Assembly: GCF_004798865.1 (NCBI RefSeq)
Contig: NW_025335268.1
Span: 36,544,034 to 36,608,033 of the forward strand
DNA length: 64,000 bases
Direction: 5' to 3'
Origin: Varanus komodoensis
Lineage: Eukaryota > Chordata > Lepidosauria > Squamata > Varanidae
The notes beneath the pieces were generated by a model, which had not been told where the DNA came from, did not search any database, and worked only from the letters and a program-made list of their open reading frames with translations. The stretch's first letter is position 1; every line of letters starts with the position of its first letter. Of the stretch, positions 1 to 15,100 are shown piece by piece. Position numbers and translations under genes: made by a program.

Positions 1-208
1 AATTTCAGCACATCCAATTACAAGTGAACATCATTTTCATGTATCTGTTCCCATGATAACGAAACAGCTTTCCTAGTATTCTGAGAGCGTAGGCCTATAA
101 TGGAGTAAACACTGAGATGAGCTCTGTTTTTCCATTTGCTGAAAATGTCCAAGTGTACCTTCCTTTAGTATATTTATATTTTTATCTGAACTCTAACCTA
201 TTTGCAAT

Positions 209-285
209 TGCACAGAATCATAAAATAGTAGAATTGGAAGGAGCCAGTAAGGATTTTGGGTCCAACCCTGACATCGTACATTGCC
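209..285 (-). repeat. Worn CR1-type LINE 3' end
   Basis: Text of the form cagaatcataaaatagtag followed by aattggaaggagcc and gtccaaccc is the reverse complement of the CR1 terminal region (the family ends ...ccttccaactctatgattctatg). It is short and diverged. Confidence 0.45.
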
Positions 286-667
286 TTCATATGAATCCAA
301 AAGGTCCCCTTCCATTAGCAGAAAGCCTTTCCATTCTAACGGAGGCACCAATTCCTACCTAGTGGGGAAGTGATCTGTGGAAACACTGAGCCCCAAATTC
401 AGAGAGGTTCTTCTGCTTGTGCAGAACTTTTCAAATGCCATGTGTAAATGTATAAGAGTTCTTATATCCCACATCTTCATTTGCCATGTTTAAAGCAGTC
501 ACTGCCTCCTCCTTATTCTGCAAATATTCAGGGAATGGATGTTTCTTTCTGTCCAAGCCAAAACATTTCTCCACCTTTTAATAGCATCAGAAAAGTACTA
601 TCAATACAGGAGAAACTTTAGGAATTCTGCTTGTGAAAGTGATCAATGCCATAGCTGACAAATCATT

Positions 668-945
668 TGTTGTTGTCATGTGCCATGAAGTCATCTCCAA
701 CCCTATGAATGAATGTCCTCCAAGATATTCTGTCCTTCACAGTCCCATTCAGCTCTTTTAACTTTTAGACTGTGGCTTTCTTAATGGAGTCAACCCATCT
801 CATTTTTGGTCTTTTTTCTCTTCTTCTGTCTTCAACTTTCCTTACCATGAGGCCTGCCTTCTCATGTTGTGTCCAAAGTAGTTTGTCATTTTAGTTTCTG
901 GGGTTGGCTTGATTCACTATAGGACTCAATAATTTGTCTTTCTGT
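668..945 (-). mobile_element. RTE-clade LINE 3' fragment
   Basis: On the - strand this resembles the C-terminal coding end of RTE-type LINEs as remembered from reptiles: a stretch corresponding to the part after the RT domain (MRRxDSLEKT...GRRRRGRP...RWMDS-like), ending in a 3' terminus ...ggcacataacaacaaca. The + strand starts tgttgttgtcatgtgccatg and continues with ccaaccctatgaatgaatg and tgtccaaagtag. It is heavily mutated and 5' truncated. It differs in sequence from the BovB copy at 33673-34155. Confidence 0.55.
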
Positions 946-1129
946 TTGCAAGTCATAGTTTACATACAAAGTAGAGAGCAGTAAAGCAACTTTTGATGTG
1001 TTCCCACTTACCTGAACATGTATTTTTTATCATACTACAACAGGGCTACGAAACCAATTTTCATTTTGAGAAAAACTACCAGTAGAATCATACATTTTAG
1101 GAGCTGATAGATGATGTACAAATTAGGGG

Positions 1130-3340
1130 AGCTCTGGATGTGAGTGATCACTCCATCCTTTGCTTTGAGAACAGGGGACTGTGCAGCAGGTCAAGCACTA
1201 GAAGCTGGGACTTCAAGAGGGCCAACTTTGGCCAACTGAAGGCCAGACTGGGGAAAGTCTCCTGGGATAGGTTACTGGAAGGTAAGCGAGTTGAGGAGGG
1301 GTGGATGGCACTCAAAAGGCAGATTTTGGAGGTGCAAGCCTTGACGATACCTCTAGTTAGTAAGGTGGGGAGGTGGAGGAGAGTGCTGCCATAGATGGGA
1401 AAGGAGGTGGTTAGCGGGATTAGATGAAAGAGGAACCTCCACAGGAAATGGGTACTGGGGCAAATAGACAAAAGGGTATACGGGGAGGAGGAGGCCCATT
1501 GAAGAAGGATTCTTCGCAAGGCTAAGGCTGATTACGAGCTGAGACTTGCCAAGAATATCAAGAGCAACAAAAAGGGCTTCTTTCAGCACGTAAATCGGAA
1601 GAGGAAGGGGAGACAAGTGGTGGGACCACTAAATAAGGAGGAAGGAGATCCAGTGACTGGTATGAGGGAACAGGCACAGATGCTAAATGAGTATTTGCCT
1701 CTGTGGTCTCCCCAAAGCTGGACGGGGGAGATCCGCATAGGAGATTAGATGAGGCTGCGGACTTAGGGGCACAGATTAGAGTCACCCCCCTTGAAATTGA
1801 GGAGCTCCTCAGGGCATCGGACATTACAAAAACGTCAGGTCCTGATGGGTTACACCTGAGAGTACTTAGAGAGTTGGCAGGGGTTCTCTCACGCCTGCTG
1901 GCCTTCCATTTTTGAGGCCTCGTGGAGAATGGGTGAAGTTCCAGAGGACTGGAGGGTGGCATCAGTGGTCCCAATTTTCAAAAAGGGTAGTAGAAAGGAC
2001 ATGGGGAATTACAGACCTGTTAGCCTTGTGTCCAAAGGTTCATAATAGAGAGAGATCTAGCAATGCTAGATAGGGAAGGGAGGCTGGCAGCCACACAACA
2101 CGACTTCCGCAAAAACAGGTCCTGTCAGACAAACCTTGTGGAATTCTACAACAAGGTTTCAAGATGGCTAGATGGAAGGGATGCAGTGGATGTGGTATAC
2201 CTGGATTTCAGCAAGGCCTTTGACAAAGTGCTCCGTAATATCCTGGTGGAGAAACTGAGGAGTTTTGGGATACACCAAAGTACTGTCCTGTGGATTAGGG
2301 CATGGTTGACTGACCGAAAGCAGAGGGTAACCATTAGTGGGGAATCTTCAGGCGGCCAGTGACAAGCGGAGTCCCCCAGGGCTCTGTCCTGGGGCCGATC
2401 CTGTTTAATCCTTTCATTAACAACATGGAAGAAGGGGTGAACAGTCTGCTGATCAAATTCGCAGACGATACTAAAACTGGAGCAGTGGCCACAACTGAGG
2501 AGCAGGTACTCCAGATCCAAAAGGATCTGGACAGACTATGGAAGTGGGCGGGACACAACAGAATGGCATTCAATGTGGATAAGTGCAAGGTCTTGCACTT
2601 GGGGCATAGGAATAGGTGTCATAAGTACAGGTTAGGAGACAAGTGGCTGGAGAGCAGCACTTGTGAAAGGGACCTCGGGGTACTGGTTGACTGCAGGCTA
2701 AACATGAGTCAGCAGTGTGATGCAGTGGTCAAGAGGGCGAACGCCACCCTTGGTTGCATAGCCAGAAGTGTGGCTTCTAGATCAAGAGAGGTATTACTAC
2801 CACTCTATATGACTCTGGTGCGCCCACAACTGGAGTATTGTGCTCAGTTTTGGGCCCCTCATTACAGGAAGGATATAGCCAGGTTGGAGTCAGTGCAGCA
2901 TAGGGCCACAAGGTTGGTGGCCGGTTTGCAGGTGATGGGGTATGAGGCGAGACTGAGGGAACTGAGTCTCTTCAGCCTGGAGAAGAGGAGACTCAGAGGG
3001 GATATGTTGGCGACATACAGGTATGTGAGGGGATGTCACATGGAGATGGGTAGAGACCTGTTCTCCCCTGCAGAGGAAGGCAGGACACGCTCCAACGGAG
3101 CAAAGCTCAGGGAGCCAAGGTTCCACTTAGATGCCAGGAAGCATTTCCTGACAGTTAGGACCCCGAGGGTGTGGAATGGGCTTCCACAAGAGGTGGTTGA
3201 AGCCCCATTGGTGAGGGTGTTCAAAGATGGGCTGGACATGCACATGGTGGGCATGTTGTGAGCGGAGCCAGCTGGTGCCGGAGGTCAGACTAGATGGCCC
3301 AGGAGGCCCCTTCTGACTCACTCTGTTTCTATGTTTCTAT
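1130..3340 (+). mobile_element. CR1 LINE, 5' truncated, with most of the reverse transcriptase
   Basis: This is a non-LTR retrotransposon of the CR1 clade, 2.2 kb, inserted in a TFB1M intron in sense orientation. It begins near the end of the endonuclease region (VSDHSILCF). It passes through RT blocks TSGPDGLHLRVLREL (about 1835-1880), QHDFRKNRSCQTNLVEF (2096), VDVVYLDFSKAFDKV (2185-2232), SGVPQGSVLGPILFN (2362) and the catalytic FADDTK (2458-2475). The C-terminal part stays open for 300 codons (2359-3261). The RT core is interrupted by at least one frame change near 2355 (frames of 2063-2362 and 2359-3261 differ) and stops occur upstream, so this copy is not active. The 3' end reads gactagatggcccaggaggc ... 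ctctgtttctatgtttctat, the usual CR1 terminus. Confidence 0.93.
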
Positions 3341-3381
3341 ACATTTTATTGCAATTTTCTACTGTAATTTTGGTACTGTAG

Positions 3382-7603
<4,222 letters not shown>

Positions 7604-7867
7604 TTGGCAGAATTTAGCCAGCCAGGAAACCCAAGAGTTTGATTGCAATAAATTTCAGTTAGAATCTTCCTGAACCAAAGTATATGTGAACTTGGCATAA
7701 AGGAGAATAGCATAAAATGAATGAACCGGTTGTGGTACTCCCACCCCAAGGGAAGTTTGATTTGTTCCTCCTGTGCTATCAAAGGCCTTAAGCAGTAAAT
7801 CAGTTGGGTGATGTTTTTTTCAATATAATTGTTATATTTCTGCTGCATTGTGATATATTGTTTTTGG

Positions 7868-7940
7868 TAAGCTTTTTAATTGGTAAACTGCCTTGAATGC
7901 CATCTTTTGGTAGAAAGGTGGGGAACAAATAAAGAAGTAC
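7868..7940 (+). repeat. LINE/SINE 3' tail in TFB1M 3' UTR
   Basis: The run taaactgccttgaatgcc, then gtagaaaggtggggaacaaa and taaag, has the form shared by L2 and several squamate SINE tails (...ccgccttgag...gaaaggtgg...ataaataaa). It supplies an AATAAA hexamer. Confidence 0.6.
7928..7933 (+). promoter_or_regulatory. Candidate TFB1M poly(A) signal (AATAAA)
   Basis: AATAAA lies 325 bp after the TFB1M stop, inside the 3' tail of an interspersed repeat (a run reading like tagaaaggtggggaacaaat). Use of this site is an inference. Confidence 0.45.
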
Positions 7941-8012
7941 AATTCATACAATGAGGCAAGAAACAAAAATGCCTACTGTATTTACTGTTTTACTGTACAA
8001 GTTTGTAAAGAA

Positions 8013-8018
8013 AATAAA
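8013..8018 (+). promoter_or_regulatory. Candidate TFB1M poly(A) signal (AATAAA)
   Basis: AATAAA lies 410 bp after the TFB1M stop, in non-repeat sequence, followed by a TTTTATATTT stretch about 25 bp downstream. It is the best + strand candidate by context. Confidence 0.5.
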
Positions 8019-8052
8019 ATACAGTAAGATTATGATAGAGGGTTTTATATTT

Positions 8053-8104
8053 ACATATATATATATTTACACACACATCCATGTACATAGACACACACAC
8101 ACAT
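8053..8104 (+). repeat. (TA)n / (CA)n low-complexity tract
   Basis: Short tatata and cacaca runs interrupted by unique bases, within the shared 3' region. Confidence 0.75.
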
Positions 8105-8275
8105 AACAATCAAGTATAAACAACATCTTAGTGCAACACAGTGCAGGACTTTACTTGGTCTGTGATGAATTAAAAATAACTTAATTCTGCTTTAAATAAA
8201 GCAAAAATTAATGAACTTAAATGCCCAAACAAGTAAAACTGTTTGGACTCTTGTCTCTAAACAGATCACAATTGT

Positions 8276-8281
8276 TTTATT
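8276..8281 (-). promoter_or_regulatory. Candidate TIAM2 poly(A) signal (AATAAA on - strand)
   Basis: TTTATT on the + strand reads AATAAA on the TIAM2 strand, about 255 bp after the TIAM2 stop. It is the first - strand hexamer met after the stop. Confidence 0.45.
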
Positions 8282-8534
8282 TTTTTCAAAATTTTAAAAA
8301 CTATCTAAGGAATAAGATTAGTTTATAGAATCTGTAAATTCAGGGCAGCTTCAACTATTTTCTTTTTCTGCTCCACAATAAATTAAAATAACTTATGCCT
8401 TTACAGCTACTTCTGTGGAAAGACACAGTAGTGCATAATTGAATAGTTAGTAGTTTTTCAAGTTGCAACAATCATCTGTTTAAGTAAAATATGTAAATGA
8501 AATCTTCGAGAGGGGCAACAGAGTTTTCAAGCAG

Positions 8535-9163
8535 CTAGGATTTTCCATGCCTATTTACCGTTTCATAAAAGCAGTCCTCATTAACAACTGAAGTCAAACT
8601 CTGTACACTAAATTCCCTTTCTAAAATAGAATTCAGGTCAAAACTCGCAGCATCAGGATGACTGTCAAGGGACTGGTGTTGCTCTTGCATGGCCAGTAAT
8701 GTCCCTTTGTCCCGCCTTGTAGTGTCCACCTTCCGCTTGATAGGGCAAAAGTGTGCACGGACAAGCTTAGGTTGCTCTTCCGCTCTCTGTCCATCTCCAT
8801 TCTCTCTTTCAGGAGGACACTTTTTCTCATCACTAGGATTCTCAGAGATCTTCAGCCGCTGGAATTGGATTTCTATGTCTTTTGTAGGGCTACTTTTCTT
8901 CAGAATTTGCTGGTAGTCGTCGTCATCATCACTCAGAATGTCAGATTCCTTGACAGGGCTGTTTGAAAAATCTGATGCCTGCAGCTGCTTCACAGGAGAT
9001 GAATTTTTCGATTCCAGGATGCTGTCAGTGGTATGACAGCTGCTACTTGGAGTACTGCTGCTTAGGCTGCATTCATCAGAATCCAGTTCGTTTCCTTTGC
9101 CTGCATCATTGTTCCATTCGTTACTAGGGCGGTTCCTTAGTAACTTCAAGGATCTTGAGGATG
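8535..9163 (-). CDS. TIAM2: TIAM2 terminal coding exon: acidic/serine-rich tail
   Basis: This 629 nt exon starts with CA after acceptor ctacttgtag (completing the alanine of SAKLA) and runs to TAG at 8537-8535. It encodes [16 protein letters not shown], an acidic serine-rich stretch with [30 protein letters not shown], and a C terminus [20 protein letters not shown] then RHGKS. The tail has no known enzymatic fold, looks disordered and is rich in possible phosphorylation sites. Its ending identifies TIAM2 rather than TIAM1. Confidence 0.96.
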
Positions 9164-12100
9164 CTACAAGTAGAAAACACACTCTTAATTTACATGCTTC
9201 ATATCCACAGTAACTACAACAATAGTAATCAAGTTTTACAAGCTCATTTCAACACTGAATGTATCATGACCAATGAGGCTAAGATGCTGTGCCTTCTAGA
9301 CTGAGCTGAACCATTCCAACATTTTGAAGCTGCCTTCACTGTGTCACAGGAAAGATTTTTCAGAAGCTACCTTTCATAAATTAAGGCCGGGACATGGGCA
9401 GGGAGAGTTTGACAGAAGATATGCAAAGTACGTAGGACCCTTTCCACACAAACTAAAAGTGCCAACGTAAGTTTCCTCCCAAATGGCACACCGCAACCAA
9501 GAAGGAACCCTGAGTGGGAAAGGCCTTCAGCCTAGTCATTGAAAATCAGTCAAGCAAAGTAGATTGCAGCAAGCCTAACGCCATGATGAAGACTCTGGAA
9601 GCAGAAAGTGTTGGGTAAGGATCGGAGTGTGAAGGTAGAAAGGGACTGCTGAAGTAAACAGGCATGAGCCATTAGAACTGGGTGAATTAGAGTTTATGAG
9701 GGAGCAATATCAGGCAAGTAGCACAGGGTCAAAGCATTAGGTGCCTGCCTTATGGGGAAGAGAATTTTGATTAAGAAGTGTAGTAGTGAGTTCTTCACTC
9801 GGGGCTGATTTCTCTGTAGTGGACAAGCAAGGATCATATGTGACTTGAAATGAAAGCTGTGCTGCTCCCAGACAAAGGGAAATACGTAAACCAGCACCAT
9901 CACATGTCTGGTTCAAAATTTTACAAAATGGTACATCTGCATCCCGAATTGGCTCAAGCTCACACCAAGGCTGGTTCAGTGTCAAAGGAAATTGTCCAAG
10001 TGCAACATAGCCAAGATAAAACTTTGATACATTGCTCAAACTCAAGTGTAGTTACTGGACTCAGGCCTGTGCTCTGTGGCTACTCGGAGCTGATGGCTGA
10101 GACTGACCTTGTAGGCCAGCAAATTTCCTACAAAAAGGATGATTTGCACAGCAATGCAAGTGCTTTAATTTTCACAAACTAGTGTTTCAACCCCCATATT
10201 TAGTAAATAATTTATTTCAGCTGTGACAGAAAAATAACCACAGAGCATTGGGCAATGTGAATCTGGGGTTTAAATCAGGAGAGACATACATATATCTAAT
10301 AATAATGCCCTTTGGTCTCTTGAGTTTGGTAGACTGAGTCCTACCTGGGTTCCTGAAAACCCATACAAGTCTGTCAGGAAAAAAGTTACATGATTCTGAA
10401 TTTGGACACTTGCCAGACACATAAGCTCCTAGTGTCTTGTATCACTAAAGTTTACATCAGCAGAGGATACTGTTAATTAGACAAATGATAAACCAAATTA
10501 CTGTCCTTAGCTCACAAACTGTCCAAAAAGCATACCTGAGAAGCAATGGAAAATGAAACTATTTCCACAAAGGTTCTTCCTCTCAACTAAGGAACTATGG
10601 ACTCTTCACCACATCCCAATTTAATATAAAAATATGCTCATGAGAATAAACCATGGTTCAAGCTTCCTGCTGGAGAATATGCTTTCTTATTCATTAATTA
10701 TTTTTCCCAAGTTGAATGTCTTCCACAAGCTCATGTGTTTAATTATAAAATGCAAATTAAAAGCTGGCACACTTATGTCAAAACAATATAAGTGCATGCA
10801 AAAACAAATTTATGCTTTTCTTTGATTAAAACTGATCAAACTAGCTGAACCATCAAGAGTTTTGCCACTATGTTTTTTCTTTCATAAGAATCCTGAAGCT
10901 ATACTGTAGGTCAGACTGGACCTTACACAATATGAATGTGCCATCCTCTCCAACAATTTTGCTTCCAAAATTGCCAAGAGACAATTCTTAGAAAGCAAGT
11001 GCCCATTTCTTTCTGCAGGTTTACATGAACCATTCCCCCCATGATGGAAGAACCAGCCTGCTGCAGAAATGATTCCCATTGCCCATGGGACCAGACAACA
11101 TGGGAAAGGGCATGATCCTTCAGGTTGAGTCAGGTTCTACCTTGACTGGTAACACTCAGAGTGCATAAATGATTATGCTTGGAGAGCCTTTTCCAGTGCA
11201 TGCTTAGTATGGGGATAAGGGCGAGTCCTTACAGCCCCAGAACATGGACGGGGGGAGCAGTATACACATCCCTTGTGGCTAGATCAAGGGTAACAACTAT
11301 GCAGTAACTAATCTGATGTACTTCAGCTCCATTTGTACATTTTTTCTTCCTTGTATTTTAACAGGCAGAAAACCAGAATGAGACTGTTAATTTTAAAAAA
11401 TTGAAAAAACACACAAAACACAAATGCAATACTTTACCTTCTACCTTTCCAACCAGCAGGGAAATTCAATATTAGACGTCACTACACAATACTGCAACTT
11501 TGCTGGTATGTTTGGAAGTAGGAACAAAACCCAACAAAGATAAAAGCACTGATAACTCTGGCTTATAGTTAGTTATGAAAGCTTAAGGCACTGTGTAATA
11601 AAAAGTTTGAAAGGTGATGCTAACAGCCTGACATTTTACTTTTACTACTGGAATAGTAAAACTATTGGTTTTACTATTCAGAAGATGTGAGGTGACCTAA
11701 GTTAAACCATTGACCCATCCATCCCAGTACTGTCGACTCTCTGGCAGTGGCTCTCTCTTTCTGATGAGCTCTTCCACCTCTACCCAAGATTCTTGACATT
11801 GAACCTGGGAGCTTCAGCAACCAGAAGAGGTGCTCTATAGCTGAATTATGGTCCTTCTAACTGGACAGGCATGTAATGATGACTCACAGGTTAAGCAACT
11901 ATGGACTATCACACACAAGTGGAAGACTGGGGCACTGCCTACATACACCAGCCACTCCCATTGTTCATTTACTTACAATTGACCTAGTCATAGGTTATTA
12001 AATGTGATGTCTGAACACAGCACTGAATGGTTTAGTGGTGTAACAGCCCAGCCATTAACCCATTTGTTGTGGGGTGCCAGGTCAGGTCTAGCTAGCTATT

Positions 12101-15100
12101 GTAACTTTTGTTATCTAGAACTTTTCATAGAGCACAACTAAAATCAGATGTTGAAGAGTGCTTGGGCATGTTTAGATATTAACACAATAGTATGAGTATT
12201 ACTCTTCACATACCCACATTGACAAAATATATTTCTTACCCAGTTTTGCTGAAACAGGAATTAGATTTTTATGCCGAATAGGACGAGTTTTACATGCTTT
12301 CTCCAAATGCGAGTCACATTTTATTTGACGCCTGAAATTCTCTCTTAGAATTGAACGAATCACTTTGACTATATTGCTTTTGCTTTCACAATCACTGTAG
12401 GTGTGAGAAGAGAGTGATTATTTAGTCATGAGAAACACAGCGTTGAACTTCTCTCTTTCCACTCTGGAAGAGTAATTTAGGCCCTTTGGTCACAGAACAG
12501 ATAAGTGGCTGGAAAATCAATACCAATGTCAGGATTTGTTTGTTTTGGTTTGGTTTGGTTTAGTGTTTTGTTTTTTTGTGGTCTCTGTGCATAGAGCAAC
12601 ATTTCAGTTCTAGAGCTTTAAGCAACAGATACTAGCACTCCTCCCCTCTCCTGCAGTGGCCAAATGTCTACATTTCCACCCGGTTCCCATTCTATTGTTA
12701 CCTGAATTGTATTACAGAGAATGTTCCCCCACTTTGGTTCAGGGCAAACAGCACTCTGGTTTGCGTGATGAGCTGGTGCTTAAAAAGCAGCAGTGGCTTG
12801 TTAACGACTGCTGCACTTGCTGATTCATTTCCCTAAATGCACTTGCCAGATGCAGGTTGTCATAACATTCAAACCCAATACGGGTAGATGGGTGGCCTGC
12901 TTAACAAGCCAGCCATAACCCATGGTCTGTTCCATGACTGCCAGACAGCTTTCTCAACAACCTGCACCCAGTGAGGGTAATTAGGAATTATACTGGCAGG
13001 TGATCAACTACCAGCTACGCTTGTGTTATAGAAGCTAAGGCTGCTATTGCATATGGAATTAAAATGCAGCACACCCCATGTTCTGCATGTTAAAGTTACA
13101 GAAAAAGTAACGAAGGAGGGAACCTGAAATGGGGAGAAAATCTACTATGGGACGCAGGAGCAGAGATGCTGCATTACTGGATCTAGTTAAGTATACCTGC
13201 TACATAGCTGGAAGGTTGTTTCAGGTCTTCCTTCTAATTCTGATTTGGTATGAATCAGTTCCCAAATGCAGTTGTTTTCTGTTCCTGCAGAGGGAAAGAA
13301 ACTTAGTTACTGTAAAATTTAATGATGTCTACACGTCTTTAGTCAAGCAATTCCCAGAGTCATGAAACTTTAACTAGGGCTTTGAAATCATCCAAGAGAT
13401 CATACCCTTTGTTTCAGTAACACTCCTATTCATATTTCAGGTTTTCTTAGAAAAGCCTTTTTCTACCATTACTGACTTCCACATTAAAGTCGGAGTAAAC
13501 TCTCTTTTTAAAAGGCCGAAGGCACTTGGTTCAGGGCATCTCTTATAAGCATAAGAAACAAAAGGTTTGAAGCACTTCCTGACAGTCAGGACCCCGAGGG
13601 TGTGGAATGGGCTTCCACGAGAGGTCGTTGAGGCCCCATCGGTGCGGGTGTTCAAGGATAGGCTGGACGTCCACATGGTGGGCATGTCATGAGCGGAGCT
13701 GGCTGGAGCCGGGGGTCAGACTAGATGGTCCAGGAGACCCCTTCTAACTCGCTCTGTTTCTATGTTTCTAATATCAAATAAAACTTTTCTTTTTCAAGAA
13801 ATACATTTTAGAAGATTTAGCTTTGTTTCCCCCTTCCCCTTTCAGTATAGATTTTTCTTATAAAGCTCTGTCCCTTAAGTTTGGGAAGTAACAAATATGC
13901 ATGCAATACACATCTTAAGTTGTTTTCTTTGAAACAATTGCAGTTTGTGGCATTTACAATAGGAAATACCTTACTTCACAAAATAACTTATTGGCAGAAA
14001 TTTTAAAAACTAAAATCACAACTGCTTGGAATTAGAAGCTGTTCAAAGTTTTTAGTGTTTTAGGGATAACACACTAAAAACTTCCGAACGCGAACAGACG
14101 TCCTACTGCTGCCTGCCACTCTGTGTGTGGGTTCTGCCGCCACCTTGGCCATCCTGCCAATAGCTGCCCAGTACGGGTTGTTTGCAGAACAAGCACTGTT
14201 GAAAAAACAATAGTTGGAGCAAAGTGGGGCTTCTCTCTAATTTATTCTGAGAATTCAGTGAGGGCAATGAAGAATATCAGACTTCCCATTAGCAAGCCAG
14301 TCCCATTTGCCTGGCTGGCATCAAAACAATTTTCATCTGTTCTCTATCTTGCTTTTATCTAATTTAAAAATCTTAAGTGAACGCCTGATATTTTGAAACT
14401 GCTTGAATGAACAAGCCAATTTTCTATTGAGATCAAATAAGGCATTTGATTGGAAAGCCATGATAAAAAACATTTGGTTGGATCTGCCTTCTTTTCTGCT
14501 GGTAGGAGAATTTTCTGAATGGAGTTCCATGCAGAACTTTCTTCAGCAGAGGGGAGGGGAGAAAAGGAGGCAACCTTTGCCATTTTCTTCCTCTTCTATA
14601 GCTTCCAGTGTCACCTCCTGATTGTTCCAGAGGATCACCCAACCCCACTTCCTCCACAGAAGCAAAGTTGGGAAGCACAGAAGACCACAAGTGGAGTGGG
14701 GGGATCAAAGACCACAACCACCGCTTCTGTGGATAGAAGAGCCCTTTTGTCTGCAGGAGGCGGACTCTGGATCCTACCCATGCCGGAGGTCTTTCTGTTG
14801 TTTCAAATACAAGTGCACAGTTATTAAAATCTTTATTTTAAATCTGTGATTAATAGATTGTTTGATGAACAGCTTCTCTGCCTTAGTTTAAATCCTTACA
14901 ACATACAAAGGTTATGGAAACACTAGAAATAACATATTCACTGACATATTCCAGGAAAAGCAGTAACAATATGACACGCTAGAAAATCATATGAACTTAT
15001 AAAGAACTAGTCACCTGCTGTATTGCCCAATCGGACCTGAAGAGCAGATAAAGGAATCAGCCAACGAAATTTAAATAAATCTAAGTCACCATAATTATGC

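Larger units (their letters stand above)
7604..8534. other. Shared 3' region between convergent TFB1M and TIAM2
   Basis: This 931 bp separates the two stop codons and must hold both 3' untranslated regions. It contains + strand AATAAA hexamers at 7928, 8013 and 8195 and a - strand AATAAA at 8276-8281. A repeat-derived tail lies at about 7868-7940 and an AT/AC-rich tract at about 8053-8104. I see no further reading frame with coding character. Confidence 0.8.

Noticed and set aside
1558-1974. 138-codon open frame on the - strand
   Set aside because: It is antisense to the CR1 LINE and its translation has no family character.
14433-14827. Several overlapping frames of 70-100 codons on both strands
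   Set aside because: They arise from a purine-rich stretch and contradict each other; no family match.
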